From the NCBI GenBank assembly GCA_964473365.1, contig CAYYOV010000016.1:1-64000 (forward strand): a DNA stretch of 64,000 nucleotides. The letters are read 5' to 3'. This DNA comes from 2-02-FULL-55-14 sp964473365. GTDB lineage: Bacteria > Bacteroidota > Ignavibacteria > UBA10030. Below the pieces are notes generated by a model that did not search any database, had not been told where the DNA came from, and was given only the letters and a program-made list of their open reading frames with translations. Within the stretch, counting starts at the first letter, position 1. Every line of letters begins with the position of its first letter. Shown piece after piece: positions 19,401 through 28,500 of the stretch. The position numbers and the translations under genes were made by a program.

Positions 19401-21363
19401 TGTCGCCGACGTTGATCGACGTTGCCGACGGCAGGAAGACGATGTTCGTGATAACCGTAGCGGAGACCGGTACGCGGAACGGAAGTGCCTGGTATCCACC
19501 GGCATAGACGAGGACGGTGTCGCGGACTACCTGGCCATTGGTATCGGTCGGCTGTGTCGCAAACTGAACGCTGAACTCGCGCGTCGCTCCAGCAGCTACG
19601 ACCTCGTTCGTCGGCTTGGCGATCAGCGAATAGTTCGGTGACTGCTCGTCGAATGCCACGCTGTCAACCGTCAGCGTGATGTCCTGCAGGTTCAGGACCC
19701 GCAAGGAGAGCGTGGACGATGTGCCGAAGGAGACGTTGCCGAAGGCGAGCGACGCAGCATTCGCGGTGTTCACCACGTGGGCCCGGCGCACGCCTTGACC
19801 CTTGATAACCAACTTGATGGGGCTGCCGTTCGGGTCGTTGCTCCACAGGAACAGCGTGTCGGTATAGACTTGCGCCAATTTCGGCCGGAACTCGAACGTG
19901 AGGTTGCGGTCATAGGCGGCGCCAACCCGATGGAGATACGGGGTCGGAACAATGCTCTTCCACGCCGTTCCGGTGATCGTAATGCTATCGACGCGAACCG
20001 AGTCGCGCAGGTCGTTGAAGACTGCGATGCGGGTCAACTTGACCGAGTCGATACCGATGCCAGGAACGGTGCTACCATTCAACGGTGCAGTCCCGACGGA
20101 GTTGTTCGTCGAGAGGAAGTTGATCGTGGCGTTGGTGGCCCAGAAGCTCGATTCATCGACGGTCGCACGGCGCGTCGTATTGCCAGAATACTGAGCAAAA
20201 CGCAGCGATGAGCTCGTCCGTGCGGTCAATACCAGTTTCAATGGGGACGTGCCCGCGACGGCGCTGTTGTGCGCGATCGCGAGGGTGTCGACATCGTAAC
20301 CGGGCGCTGTGCCAACATACGAGGTATAGACCCACACCGAACTCGTCTCAGGCACGGCAAACGGCGGCGTCGGCGTGAAGGTGAACTCGCTGTTGGCGTT
20401 CGAGAAGCTCGTAACGTTGATCGACGTCAGGCCATTGTTCCGGATCCGGAAGCTGTCCAACTTGGCAATGCCAGGACGAAGGGTATCTGAGAGCCACGAA
20501 AGACTGGTGATCGTGGACCCTCCGGCATTCTGCGTCAGGATCGGACTTGTTCCCGTGCCGCTCAGCACCACGGTCAGCGTACCTGAGGCGTATGTGACCT
20601 TGACGGTATCAGCCACGGCACCGATGGCGTCGGGGGTGAAGGTCACATAGTACCAGGCTGAATCTCCGGCTGCCAAGGTCGGAGTCATGTTGCCGCTCTT
20701 GGCGGTGACGACATACTGCGACTTGTTGTTTGTGACGGCGGTGATCGTGGCCGACGTGGCCGATGTATCCTTCACGAAGAACGAGTCGACCTTCGCAACG
20801 GCCGCGAGCACGTTCCCGAAGGCAATGGACGACTTGCTCAGCAACAGCTGATGGGGCACATACTGCGTGACCTTGATATCATCCAGGTAGAAGCCGCCTG
20901 ACACATAGGTCGAGGTCCGCCACCGGATGTAGTACGATCCAGTCAAGTTCAGCGTCACGGACTTCGACAGATAGGTCAGGCCAAAGTCACCGCCAGCTCC
21001 TTTACTGGAGAACGTGCCCTTTGATGTCCACAACGTACCGTCCGTCGAGACCTCGACGGTCACCACCACGTTTGTGGCATCATTGTAGCCGGCGATCCAG
21101 AAGGTCAGCGTACCCGGATCGGTCACGAGCGGACTGCGGATCGAGTGATCCGCGCCCGGCGCGATTTCGTTCCATCCGGCGTACTTGTCCGATGAATGTC
21201 CATAGCCTGCGAGATTCCACGTCTGGGCGTTCTGGAATACCCAGTTCGTGATGGGATCGCCGCTGGCAGCGATGGACTCAAAGTTCTGCTCGAGGACGTA
21301 CGTCTGGCCGAACGCAGCGCTGGCCAGGAGCACAGCCATGCAGAATGTGGTAAGCAATCGCAT
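16414..21363 (-). CDS. giant T9SS-exported choice-of-anchor D protein
   Basis: 1649 aa. A signal peptide (MRLLTTFCMAVLLASAAFGQ) is followed by a discoidin/jelly-roll-like domain (about 25-180), then many Ig-like choice-of-anchor D/ASH-type repeats (blocks resembling IAFGNV..., LNFGPV..., SVDFGDV...). A golvesin-like carbohydrate-binding block occurs in the middle (YYVHFRKFGFGG region). The last 80 residues open with YPNPFNPST and form a type A T9SS sorting domain. It is probably a surface adhesin or structural protein. The start is set by AGGAGGT seven bases upstream of this ATG; a longer frame 63 bases upstream lacks both signals. It is the last gene before the terminator. Confidence 0.85.
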   Translation of the reverse strand: MRLLTTFCMAVLLASAAFGQTYVLEQNFESIAASGDPITNWVFQNAQTWNLAGYGHSSDKYAGWNEIAPGADHSIRSPLVTDPGTLTFWIAGYNDATNVVVTVEVSTDGTLWTSKGTFSSKGAGGDFGLTYLSKSVTLNLTGSYYIRWRTSTYVSGGFYLDDIKVTQYVPHQLLLSKSSIAFGNVLAAVAKVDSFFVKDTSATSATITAVTNNKSQYVVTAKSGNMTPTLAAGDSAWYYVTFTPDAIGAVADTVKVTYASGTLTVVLSGTGTSPILTQNAGGSTITSLSWLSDTLRPGIAKLDSFRIRNNGLTSINVTSFSNANSEFTFTPTPPFAVPETSSVWVYTSYVGTAPGYDVDTLAIAHNSAVAGTSPLKLVLTARTSSSLRFAQYSGNTTRRATVDESSFWATNATINFLSTNNSVGTAPLNGSTVPGIGIDSVKLTRIAVFNDLRDSVRVDSITITGTAWKSIVPTPYLHRVGAAYDRNLTFEFRPKLAQVYTDTLFLWSNDPNGSPIKLVIKGQGVRRAHVVNTANAASLAFGNVSFGTSSTLSLRVLNLQDITLTVDSVAFDEQSPNYSLIAKPTNEVVAAGATREFSVQFATQPTDTNGQVVRDTVLVYAGGYQALPFRVPVSATVITNIVFLPSATSINVGDIPVQSVKDTTIKIYNRTKTNYTLSGLALTRGQAFVITSNTASQALNAGDSVAIQVRFSPTTGGLQRDTLVISNDIPTTVLATNPYRIALFGTGNTNAVIEVADYMTVDNASGIEGYSIQSPDSSYQEFGPFWQNSSGYGGTHRRSPNLSGSANGSAARWTFTIDSTGPYLAYHFMVNSPNAGANYYVHFRKFGFGGIVDSFRLNLLDHNSALYGAGTWLPLGAHHYAGVGPQAMSITIGADERSSTFMRLDAIRLLRSRLPADIEFGRRDLNFGPVRVQEDAPQVTVGDENVRAYRLYNLGFDTLKITNMAFYPTATPVPWFYFKNYTAGTTLAIPPMVSNAGVESGGYFDLQVAFNPFQEGTARDSLVITSNDPKEPNAYIIWSGEGLNYNFILNASVGGTEPHFRAPAPPTVTTLPRYFELPSGSWLSSTASPLFPITGANLSSRVNTGGTTTLPHEAYFEFEIPDLVYNSISTFGDYILEHSGPVGSPNGHDQGIIRVNHTFGIPQDTATFSTLLQTTGWKQVGGSLKTFKLSPGGPITVTAARPGPTDVSGASNLLRLDLLRVRKVPTGALIGVNIATGASVDFGDVNFRTPAGPTGQLNKKEIMIGSRGESQLVISSMRFRNGANFSIVNSLAYPQYLRAINGELKLTVAFTPNRIAAGFVDTLEINSNSTRDTLLLVRVVGNGIGGVFTFDDGGTTSERGYYPTAGGVYLSSWDKNFMTRWQIQAVGVADSIAIGNSRRMLPMKFNTKGYFEWYPLLPAADPGQSDSMYVGVYAAIPGGLSGAAPAAKYSVFPAGGTARKDTILNQNGLTAVRRGVAEVFLGNFWFIRGGQDQFRAVDTANGGGVGIFGHVRVSVDTAAANFSGTDTLALVADGVVIRELEPPASGTTGVEENEIPTEFALDQNYPNPFNPSTTIRFALPMRTNVELKVFDLLGREVRTLVRGDQFAPGVHNVTWDGRNSAGNAVATGVYFYRINASGFTESRKMLLLK

Positions 21364-21455
21364 GTCGGACCTCCTAGGAGATGAATGGAATGAACGATGA
21401 TGCCGTTGACGTTGTGAAAAGAGCATGACACACGTTCCCGCGGCCTTTGGACGGC

Positions 21456-21911
21456 TTAGCGGGGAACGACAACATGGAGAATCGTGGACGGACGGCCAAC
21501 GTAGTTACGAAGGTCGCCATTCGGGATCACCCGGTAGTACACATCCACGCTGTCTGTCTGAAGGCCCTGAAGCTGACTGGACGAATCAGTGAAGATCGGG
21601 AATCCAGCATCAGGTTTGCGAACGAATTCCAGAAAGCTCAGCGATGCCAGGGTTGTATCGTTGATGGACCGTTGAATGTCCCAGGTCCGGATATTGGTGT
21701 TGAGGGTGTCGTACCGCCACGTCAGGAGCACGCGGCGTTTGCCCATCGGCGTGGAACCGACCGCGGCCTGCAATTCCTGCACTTCGGGTACGAACGAGAG
21801 ATGGATCGGGTCGACGATGTCGATGGGGTCCGTGCAACCCGCAATGACAAGATAGGAGATTAATCCGGCAAGGCAAGCCAGGATGGCGTGGTTCTGATAG
21901 AGGCGTTTCAT
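21456..21911 (-). CDS. small lipoprotein with FN3-like fold
   Basis: 151 aa. Residues 1-26 are a lipoprotein signal with the lipobox VIAGC. The mature part has a single FN3-like pattern (RVLLTWRYDTLN...WDIQRSIND...YYRVIPNG). No known function. It starts seven bases after the DUF5683 gene and is probably co-translated with it. It could be a small accessory of the envelope cluster in which it lies. Confidence 0.7.
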   Translation of the reverse strand: MKRLYQNHAILACLAGLISYLVIAGCTDPIDIVDPIHLSFVPEVQELQAAVGSTPMGKRRVLLTWRYDTLNTNIRTWDIQRSINDTTLASLSFLEFVRKPDAGFPIFTDSSSQLQGLQTDSVDVYYRVIPNGDLRNYVGRPSTILHVVVPR

Positions 21912-21918
21912 GGGGATG

Positions 21919-22527
21919 TCAGAATCGATACGTCAATGTGGATACCATACCGCGTTGCGGGTCAACGGCCAGCCCCATCGTCGCTCCAGGGGCCGTGAAA
22001 GCGCTTCCAAAGGCCTGTTCTCCCAGGTCTTCGGAGAAAAAGACCGCATCAACGACGCTCGCCACCCAGAAAACGGCCGTAATCTTCAGGAAGAGATCGC
22101 GCCGTTTGACATCCTTTTGTTGAATGTCCTTTGTTTCCAGCATCTGATGCCAGTAGGCGTCCGCTTCCACCCAATTGACGGTCTGACTGTAGAGGGCAGA
22201 GAGTTCTGTCAGGCGCTCATTCCGGCCGATCGTGTTGTTTTCGGCCAGGACTGTGATCAATCCGCTCCCGAAGAACCCGAGCGTTAGCACCGCCCCCTTG
22301 GTAGTATGCCCCAGATAGGATTGGCCCGATCCGGGGATGATCGTCGACAACACCACAGCCCGAGTCTTGCGGGTCGACCATCCAAAGATCGTCGTGTCCC
22401 GCATCTGTGCGGTCAGGTCTCCGGAGAGAGAGCACAGCACGGCCAAGACGATGCCGGCGCGGGCAAATGTGTTTGATGCTGCTCTAGTGGTCACGTCCTC
22501 ACCATGTGATCTGATACATACGGTCAT
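21919..22527 (-). CDS. DUF5683-type membrane protein
   Basis: 202 aa from the chosen ATG. A hydrophobic segment (about residues 20-40) is followed by STIIPGSGQSYLGHTTKGAVLTLGFFGSG, the Pro-Gly-Ser-Gly-Gln plus membrane-segment motif of DUF5683 proteins. Another hydrophobic stretch follows near LKITAVFWVASVVDAVFF. The C-terminus (VSTLTYRF) resembles a beta strand of an outer-membrane protein. GGAGAG lies about ten bases before this ATG, and the start leaves 31 bases after the upstream gene; a longer frame would overlap that gene. Function unknown; such genes are common in FCB genomes. Confidence 0.7.
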   Translation of the reverse strand: MTVCIRSHGEDVTTRAASNTFARAGIVLAVLCSLSGDLTAQMRDTTIFGWSTRKTRAVVLSTIIPGSGQSYLGHTTKGAVLTLGFFGSGLITVLAENNTIGRNERLTELSALYSQTVNWVEADAYWHQMLETKDIQQKDVKRRDLFLKITAVFWVASVVDAVFFSEDLGEQAFGSAFTAPGATMGLAVDPQRGMVSTLTYRF

Positions 22528-22558
22528 GCTGTGGTCGCTCTCCGGCCGGTCATCGGCC

Positions 22559-24013
22559 TTACTTCGTGATGGCATATTGCACAATGTTCGCACCGATCGT
22601 GAACTGGTCGACGCTGCCGGCCTCACCGCGGTCCCAGATCATCGAATAGCCCTTCGTCGACATCAGTCCCACGAGCCGGTTCTTCCAGGTCAATCCGACA
22701 AGGTAGTCCCGCCTTCCCGGCATGTTCTCGCGGTCGTCCATCCCTTCCGGGACGGCAGACAATTTCTTCCATGATCGAAAGATCGCATGATCGATGGGGA
22801 TCGGTCCAATACGGGCCTCGGGCCCCATCTTTGCACCGATGACCTCGAGGAGCTGCTCGCCGCGCTGTGGGTACTGATACTTTGTCGAGAATGCAGCGTT
22901 GTCGATCATCAGCACCGAACCGGACTTCAGCACATTGGCGATCCCGGTCACCTCGATGTCGGTCAATACAGGGTCGGAGGGGCCGGCAAACAGGAACAGG
23001 ACCTGTGCATTCGGGAGGTCGCTCGATTCTCCACTGCTTGTCTTCAGCGTCGCCTTGATCTTCAGGCTGTCGCGCAGGAACCGACTGAGCGTTGGCAGTG
23101 CCTGCGGTTGGGAGTTCCATTCTTCTGTCCCTGCCGCGACCTCTTCCTCCGTGGGAGGCCGGTAGCGGATCTGATGGATCTCGACCGTGCGATACGTTTC
23201 AGGGCTTGTGGTGTCGGCCACTACTTCTCGCACTTCGATCGTCTCCTTTCGGAGTGGCACGCGTTTGAAGTAGAAGCTGATGGTCGTGAACTCGCTCGGC
23301 TCATTGTTCTCGTCGTAGCCAAGAATGAAATCCTGGAACACGAGCTTCGTCTGTTGCACGGTCTCGTCGAGCGGATCGTAGACGACGAATCCTTCACGGT
23401 TGTCGCCCGCGTACACGGGCCGTCCAAGGTAGAGCACGGTCGTTCGTATGATGCCCATCCGGCGCTCGAAGATCTCGTCCTCGACCCCGCTCGCTCCCTT
23501 GCGGCGCTTGAAATACGCTTCGATGCTGAAGTTCTTGCTCGTCTTTTCTTCGCGGCCGTAGCCGCTAAAGAGGTCGCCGCGGTCGGTCAGGAGGAAGGAC
23601 CTTTCGGGATCGAAGTTCAACTTTGGAGCCGAATAGTTGTAGATGCTGACGCGGAACACGGAGAACCGGTTTGGCGTGATGCCGAGTTTGGGATCGACCC
23701 AATTGGCGTATGTGAAGGGATTGGCCGAGAACTCACCGTCCCGCGATTCCTCAGGAAACTCGACGTTGTTAAGCTGGTAATCTGGGACATATTTCACTTC
23801 CACCTTGAAACTACCACGATTATACACGATGGCCGTGCTGTCGCGGTTGACGCTGAGCGATGTGTCGTTCATCGACGCGATCATCTCGAGGTCGGGCACA
23901 AGCGTGTATTCCACGACCTCGGGAGGATAGAAGAGGTAGCGGTACGCATGGTCGCACCCGGCCGTCAGGGCGGCCAGCAGGACCATGAGGAAGAGCTGTC
24001 GACGTCGGGTCAT
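22559..24013 (-). CDS. DUF4159 lipoprotein with GWxTD-like N-terminal region
   Basis: 484 aa. The signal MTRRRQLFLMVLLAALTAGC gives a lipid-modified Cys20. About 20-280 is a beta-rich region of unknown fold. About 325-484 matches DUF4159 (AQVLFLFAGPSDPVLTDIE..., SVLMIDNA, a His-containing DHAIFRSW, and a C-terminal NIVQYAITK strand), a glutamine-amidotransferase-like alpha/beta fold without a known reaction. It starts four bases after another DUF4159 gene, so two DUF4159 proteins are made together. The N-terminal label is only a weak resemblance. Confidence 0.7.
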   Translation of the reverse strand: MTRRRQLFLMVLLAALTAGCDHAYRYLFYPPEVVEYTLVPDLEMIASMNDTSLSVNRDSTAIVYNRGSFKVEVKYVPDYQLNNVEFPEESRDGEFSANPFTYANWVDPKLGITPNRFSVFRVSIYNYSAPKLNFDPERSFLLTDRGDLFSGYGREEKTSKNFSIEAYFKRRKGASGVEDEIFERRMGIIRTTVLYLGRPVYAGDNREGFVVYDPLDETVQQTKLVFQDFILGYDENNEPSEFTTISFYFKRVPLRKETIEVREVVADTTSPETYRTVEIHQIRYRPPTEEEVAAGTEEWNSQPQALPTLSRFLRDSLKIKATLKTSSGESSDLPNAQVLFLFAGPSDPVLTDIEVTGIANVLKSGSVLMIDNAAFSTKYQYPQRGEQLLEVIGAKMGPEARIGPIPIDHAIFRSWKKLSAVPEGMDDRENMPGRRDYLVGLTWKNRLVGLMSTKGYSMIWDRGEAGSVDQFTIGANIVQYAITK

Positions 24014-24017
24014 GCGG

Positions 24018-25451
24018 TCACTTTCGCTGATATTCGGATGCCACCTTGGCCCGGATCTGATCCATCAGACCGCCCTTGGCGGTGCTCGCGTAGACGATGA
24101 TGTTGATGCCGAAATGAAGCTGTCGCGTGTTGTCGAGCGGACCTCCGTTGGCGGACGAGACAAATCGCCATTCGCTCCACGCGTGGGTGTACCCTTTGCT
24201 CGAATAGAGAACAGCAAGCCGTCCGTTGAGGAAGATCCCTTCGAGATACGGATAGCGTTCATTGAAGCGCGTCGGGACGGTCGCTCCGCCGACGGATGTG
24301 AGCGGAACGTTCGCGTTGTCGAGACCCGGAGGGGGCCCGTCAAAATCCTCCCACGCATGATACAGTTGATGCTTCGACTGCAGTCGCTCGAACTCGGCGT
24401 CGTAGCCGAGCGCGTCCTTCAGGAGCGCACGCGTGCTCTTGTTGAACGCTCCCGTAAGTTGCGCGAAGCCGTCGTCGATGAAGAGGAATCCACCCTGGCG
24501 CAGCCATTTGCCGAGGTTCTTCGCCTCCTGCGGCGTGTACTGGATGGCTGCCGTCTGTCCCATCATGATGATGATCGGGATCGAGAACAACGCCTGATCG
24601 TCGAGACGTACGTTGCCTGCGAGCGTGATCTTGATATCGGTGCTGTCCATGGCGTACGCCATGAGGGCGGGTAATGCCCGCGGATAGACGTTCCAACCGT
24701 CCTCGCCGTTCGGTTCGGACTTCGTTGCCCGCCACCGGAGCTGGTAGAAGTTCAAGTGGCCGGAGATCTTCTTCTTGTTCGAGCGGTCCTGGACGACGAA
24801 ACCTTCGAACCGGTCCGAGAAGTTCGTGTAGTCGACGAGGTCATCGCGCATCGTCTGAAGTCCCGTGCCGCCCCCCCGAAGATTGACGATGTCATCGGCG
24901 ATCTCCGGCTGGAAGTCGACGCCGCCCGTCTGTCCCTCGCCCCAGCCAAGGCGTCCGCCTGCGCTGAGGCTGCGTCCGAACGCGACTGCGCCTCCGGGAA
25001 TGCCCCACGACGCTTCGGCTGCACCGGCGCCTCCCGTCAGCGCGCCGTAGAAGATGCTCCCTTCCGTCCGGTTCCCGCGGGCCGAAGCCCGCGTCGTCGG
25101 CGTGGTCGTCGTCTGTTCGACGCGGGTCACCTCTGTAGGCGTGAACTTGATCTCTCGTGGCGTGAATGTCTGCGCGTATGATGGCGTCTTGGAGACAGAG
25201 AACGATTTGGCCAGTCGCGGCGCGCGGAGTTCGAATCGTACGGGCGGTTCGACCAGATCGTACCCTTCACCTCCGGCCTGCACCGTCGCTTCGTGCGCCC
25301 GTTCCGTGGTGGCCACGCGGAACGAGAACGTCGCGAGAAGATGCAGTCCTGCGGCGATCAAGAACCCCAGCGCGAACATGCGCTGATATGTCCGCTTCCA
25401 CTGGCCGAGCTCGAGATGCGTGCTCGCGGGAGCGGTGGTCGATGCGCTCAT
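24018..25451 (-). CDS. TonB-like N-terminus fused to DUF4159
   Basis: 477 aa from the chosen ATG. A short cytoplasmic head is followed by one membrane segment (about 26-45) carrying His37 four residues after Ala33, reminiscent of the SxxxH motif in TonB-family anchors. A periplasmic linker rich in Pro, Thr and Arg comes next. The C-terminal 230 residues are DUF4159 (IIIMMGQTAAIQYTPQEAKNL..., GGFLFIDDGF, YPYLEGIFLNGRLAVLYS, FGINIIVYA). Together with ExbB/ExbD genes in the same run, this suggests an energised inner-membrane partner. The fusion reading is inference; the DUF4159 part is clear. Confidence 0.75.
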   Translation of the reverse strand: MSASTTAPASTHLELGQWKRTYQRMFALGFLIAAGLHLLATFSFRVATTERAHEATVQAGGEGYDLVEPPVRFELRAPRLAKSFSVSKTPSYAQTFTPREIKFTPTEVTRVEQTTTTPTTRASARGNRTEGSIFYGALTGGAGAAEASWGIPGGAVAFGRSLSAGGRLGWGEGQTGGVDFQPEIADDIVNLRGGGTGLQTMRDDLVDYTNFSDRFEGFVVQDRSNKKKISGHLNFYQLRWRATKSEPNGEDGWNVYPRALPALMAYAMDSTDIKITLAGNVRLDDQALFSIPIIIMMGQTAAIQYTPQEAKNLGKWLRQGGFLFIDDGFAQLTGAFNKSTRALLKDALGYDAEFERLQSKHQLYHAWEDFDGPPPGLDNANVPLTSVGGATVPTRFNERYPYLEGIFLNGRLAVLYSSKGYTHAWSEWRFVSSANGGPLDNTRQLHFGINIIVYASTAKGGLMDQIRAKVASEYQRK

Positions 25452-25499
25452 GCGTACTCTGCGCCTACCCAGAACACCGGGTGCGCGGTGGCCACGCCC

Positions 25500-25515
25500 G
25501 AACGCCAAGGCGTTC
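25500..25515. other. inverted repeat between TPR and DUF4159 genes
   Basis: GAACGCC and GGCGTTC are separated by two bases. It may be a short intra-operon hairpin that protects or processes the transcript; no T tract follows on either side. Confidence 0.4.
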
Positions 25516-25548
25516 TGACGTGAACATGATCGCCGGTCGGGAGCGGCC

Positions 25549-28500
25549 TCAGCGGCCGGCCTCGATCCAGCGTTTGTGTAGTTCGGCGAAGAAGACCGCA
25601 GGACGTGCGGCCTCGATCTCCTTCCACTGCCCGATGATCTCGTCGAACATTTGCAGCGCGCGACGTCGTTCGCCCAGCTGGGCGTACGACGACGCGATAT
25701 TCGCCTTGCAGCCGTAGACCACGTCCGTATCGGGGAATTTCTCCATGACCTTGGTCAGCTCTTCGATCGCGACCTTCCAGCTTTTCGCGTCGAAGAAGGC
25801 CATCGCGGTCTCGTAGGCCTTGTAGGCCTCTACCTGCCCGAGCTCATGGATGAGCTGGCGTGCTTCGTCCACGCGTGCATGATTCGGGAATCGCTCGACG
25901 AACCGTTGGTATGCGACGAGCGCGGAATCATACGACTTGTTGTTGTAGAAGTAGTCGCCGACGGAAAATCCGGCGTCGGCTGCAAGGGGAGACTCGGGAT
26001 ACCGCAACGCCAGTCGGTCAAAGATCTCCAGCATCCGTTCGGGCTGCCCGGCTTGGAAGTAGCTCCATCCCTCATTCAGCATGGCGAGCGGAGCGTTGTC
26101 GTTCTTGGGGTAGCGCGCGTACACCCGAGCGTACGCCTCGGCCGATTCGGCGAAACGGTTCGTATTGAAGTATGCCTCGCCGATTTGCAGGAGCGCCTCG
26201 GGCACGCGATCGGACGTGTCATGCTGAGCGACGAACGCACGGAGTTGCTCGATAGCACGGTCGGCCTGCCCGGACGAGTAGAGCGACATGCCGTAGAGGA
26301 ACTTGGCGTCCGCGATCGATCGGCCATTCGGATACGCCGTCATATACTGCAGATAGGCTTCGGCGGCATTGCCGTAGTCTCCCGCCGTGAAGTAGAGCCC
26401 GGCAAGCTGAAAGAAGACGTCGTCCAGGAATCCGTTGTCCGGAAGTCGTTTGGTCGCCTCCACCATTGTCCCGATCGCCTGGGAGGGCTGCTGCTGGTTG
26501 CCATGTCCGTTGGCGACGGCGGCAAAGGCACGGGCGAGGGCGATCGTGTCCGGCTCAGCAAGGACCGTGACGCGCCGGCCTGTTGTGACGGCCGTCGCGA
26601 ACTCGCCCGCCTTCAACCGAAATTCCGCCAGCGTCGAGAGATACCGGCTTCGTTCCTGGTCAGACGATGCGTCGCGGATGAGCTGTTCAATGATCTTTTC
26701 GCCTTCAGCACGTTGACCGGAGTTCATGAGGGCGAACGACAACTTTTCCTGCGCCGTGGGGATGAGTGCGGGGAACACCTGAACAAAGACCGCCGATGAC
26801 AGACATCGTCGGAGGTCGCTCGCCGCTTTTGCATGGGCTCCCTGCTCGGCGTGCAGCAAGCCGCGACCGTAGAGCGCCTGCATGCGAGTGTTCTCCGTCA
26901 ACATCGAATCGGCAACCACGGCGTCAAATTCGGAGATGGCACCCGGAAGGTCCTGCAGGGCAGTGAGGAATTCTGCCCGCGCAAGCCGAATGAACGGCTT
27001 GATGGCTGCGGAGTCCTTGCCGCCAGTTGTCAACGCCCGGTCGAGGAACGCCCGCGCTCCATCGTAGTCACGGAGCGCGCCATACGCCCGCGTCGTTCGA
27101 GCGAGCGTGAACGGATAGTAGCTCGACGACGGTTGCACGCGTTCGAGGTGCATGATCGCGGAACGATATTCTCCCACCCCATAATAGGAGAGACCGAGGA
27201 AGTATTCGACCTCACTCGAGTCGATCCTCACCGTTTCTCGAGTGAGCAGGGTCTCGAACTGCGTGATGGCCTCGCGGTATCGGCGTTCGTCGAGGAAGGA
27301 CTTTCCGAGCTGGACCCGCGCGATCACAGCCTCGTCCGCCTCGGGTGCTGCTTCGATCACGAGCGCGTAGTCGCGGCGGGCGTCGGCATAGCGCACCTGC
27401 GAGGACCGTGCGAGACCGCGATACAGCAGGACCTTTGGCCGGAGGTCGCTCGTGGGATACAGGACCATCATTGAATCTGCGATGCGGACCGTGTTGGCGT
27501 AGTCGCGGGCGTTGAAGAAACTGCTCGTGGCAAGGAACATGGCCTGCTCGACGGAGAACTTGATCTCCTCGGCCTGCTCGGCGTACGCCTCCCCGTAGAA
27601 CAGATATGCGCCCGCCGCTTTGGCGTAGATCTTCTGCTCCTGATACGTCCGTGCGATCTTGTATTGCAGCTTCGCCTGGAGTGGCTTGTTGCTGAAGCTT
27701 TGGTCGATCGCCTCGTGGTAGACCTGGATACCGTTCTCAAGCCCCGAATGCTCGGTCGTGTATTCAGCCATTTTGATAATGGTCGCCTCGACCAACGACG
27801 GCATGAGCGAAAAGGTTGTCACGACCTTCCGGTAGTTGACCATGGCGCTGTCGTATTGACCGCGCTCTCGGTAGGCGTCAGCGATCCGCACCTGCGCCTT
27901 GGCGGTCAGCTCGAGCGTTGTCAGGTCGATGTCCTTGCTCGAAACAGCTTCGAAGAGCTTCCGGTCGCGGAGGGCCTTCAGTTCGACGTTCTCCCACTCG
28001 CTCTTGGCGAAGCTCTCCGGACGGTACTTTTGAATAAGCCCGTCGAATTCCTGGATCGCGTGGTCCCATTGGCCCTGCTCGAAGTAGTTCTCGCCCAATT
28101 GATAGCGGGCGCGCGGGTCGAGCTGATGGTCGGGATATTGGTCCACCAGCTGCTCGAACGCGACGTTCGAACTGTCGATTTGCTTCAGTTCCCGAAAGCA
28201 CCATCCGATGTCGTACAATGCCTGTGGGGCCTTGTCGCTCGTCGCATGCCGCTCGATGAGCCCCCGGGCCTCGTCGATCGCCCTTGGAAAGTTCTTGTCG
28301 GCGTACGCGATCTCGTAGATCTGGTATTGTGCCAGCGCTGACAGACGGGGAGAGTCGTCGCGTCCCTCGACGATCCGGTAAAGGCTGACCGCGCTGTCCT
28401 TCTGGCCAAGGTTCCGGAGCGCGTTCCCTTTCTGATAGTACGCGGCCGTGCGCACGCCGACGTTGAGCTCGTTGTTCAACAACATCACCCGGATGCTGTC

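Noticed and set aside
22787..24100. 437-aa plus-strand frame across the DUF4159 lipoprotein
   Set aside because: Low-complexity composition and no start signal; the minus strand has clear lipoprotein and DUF4159 features.
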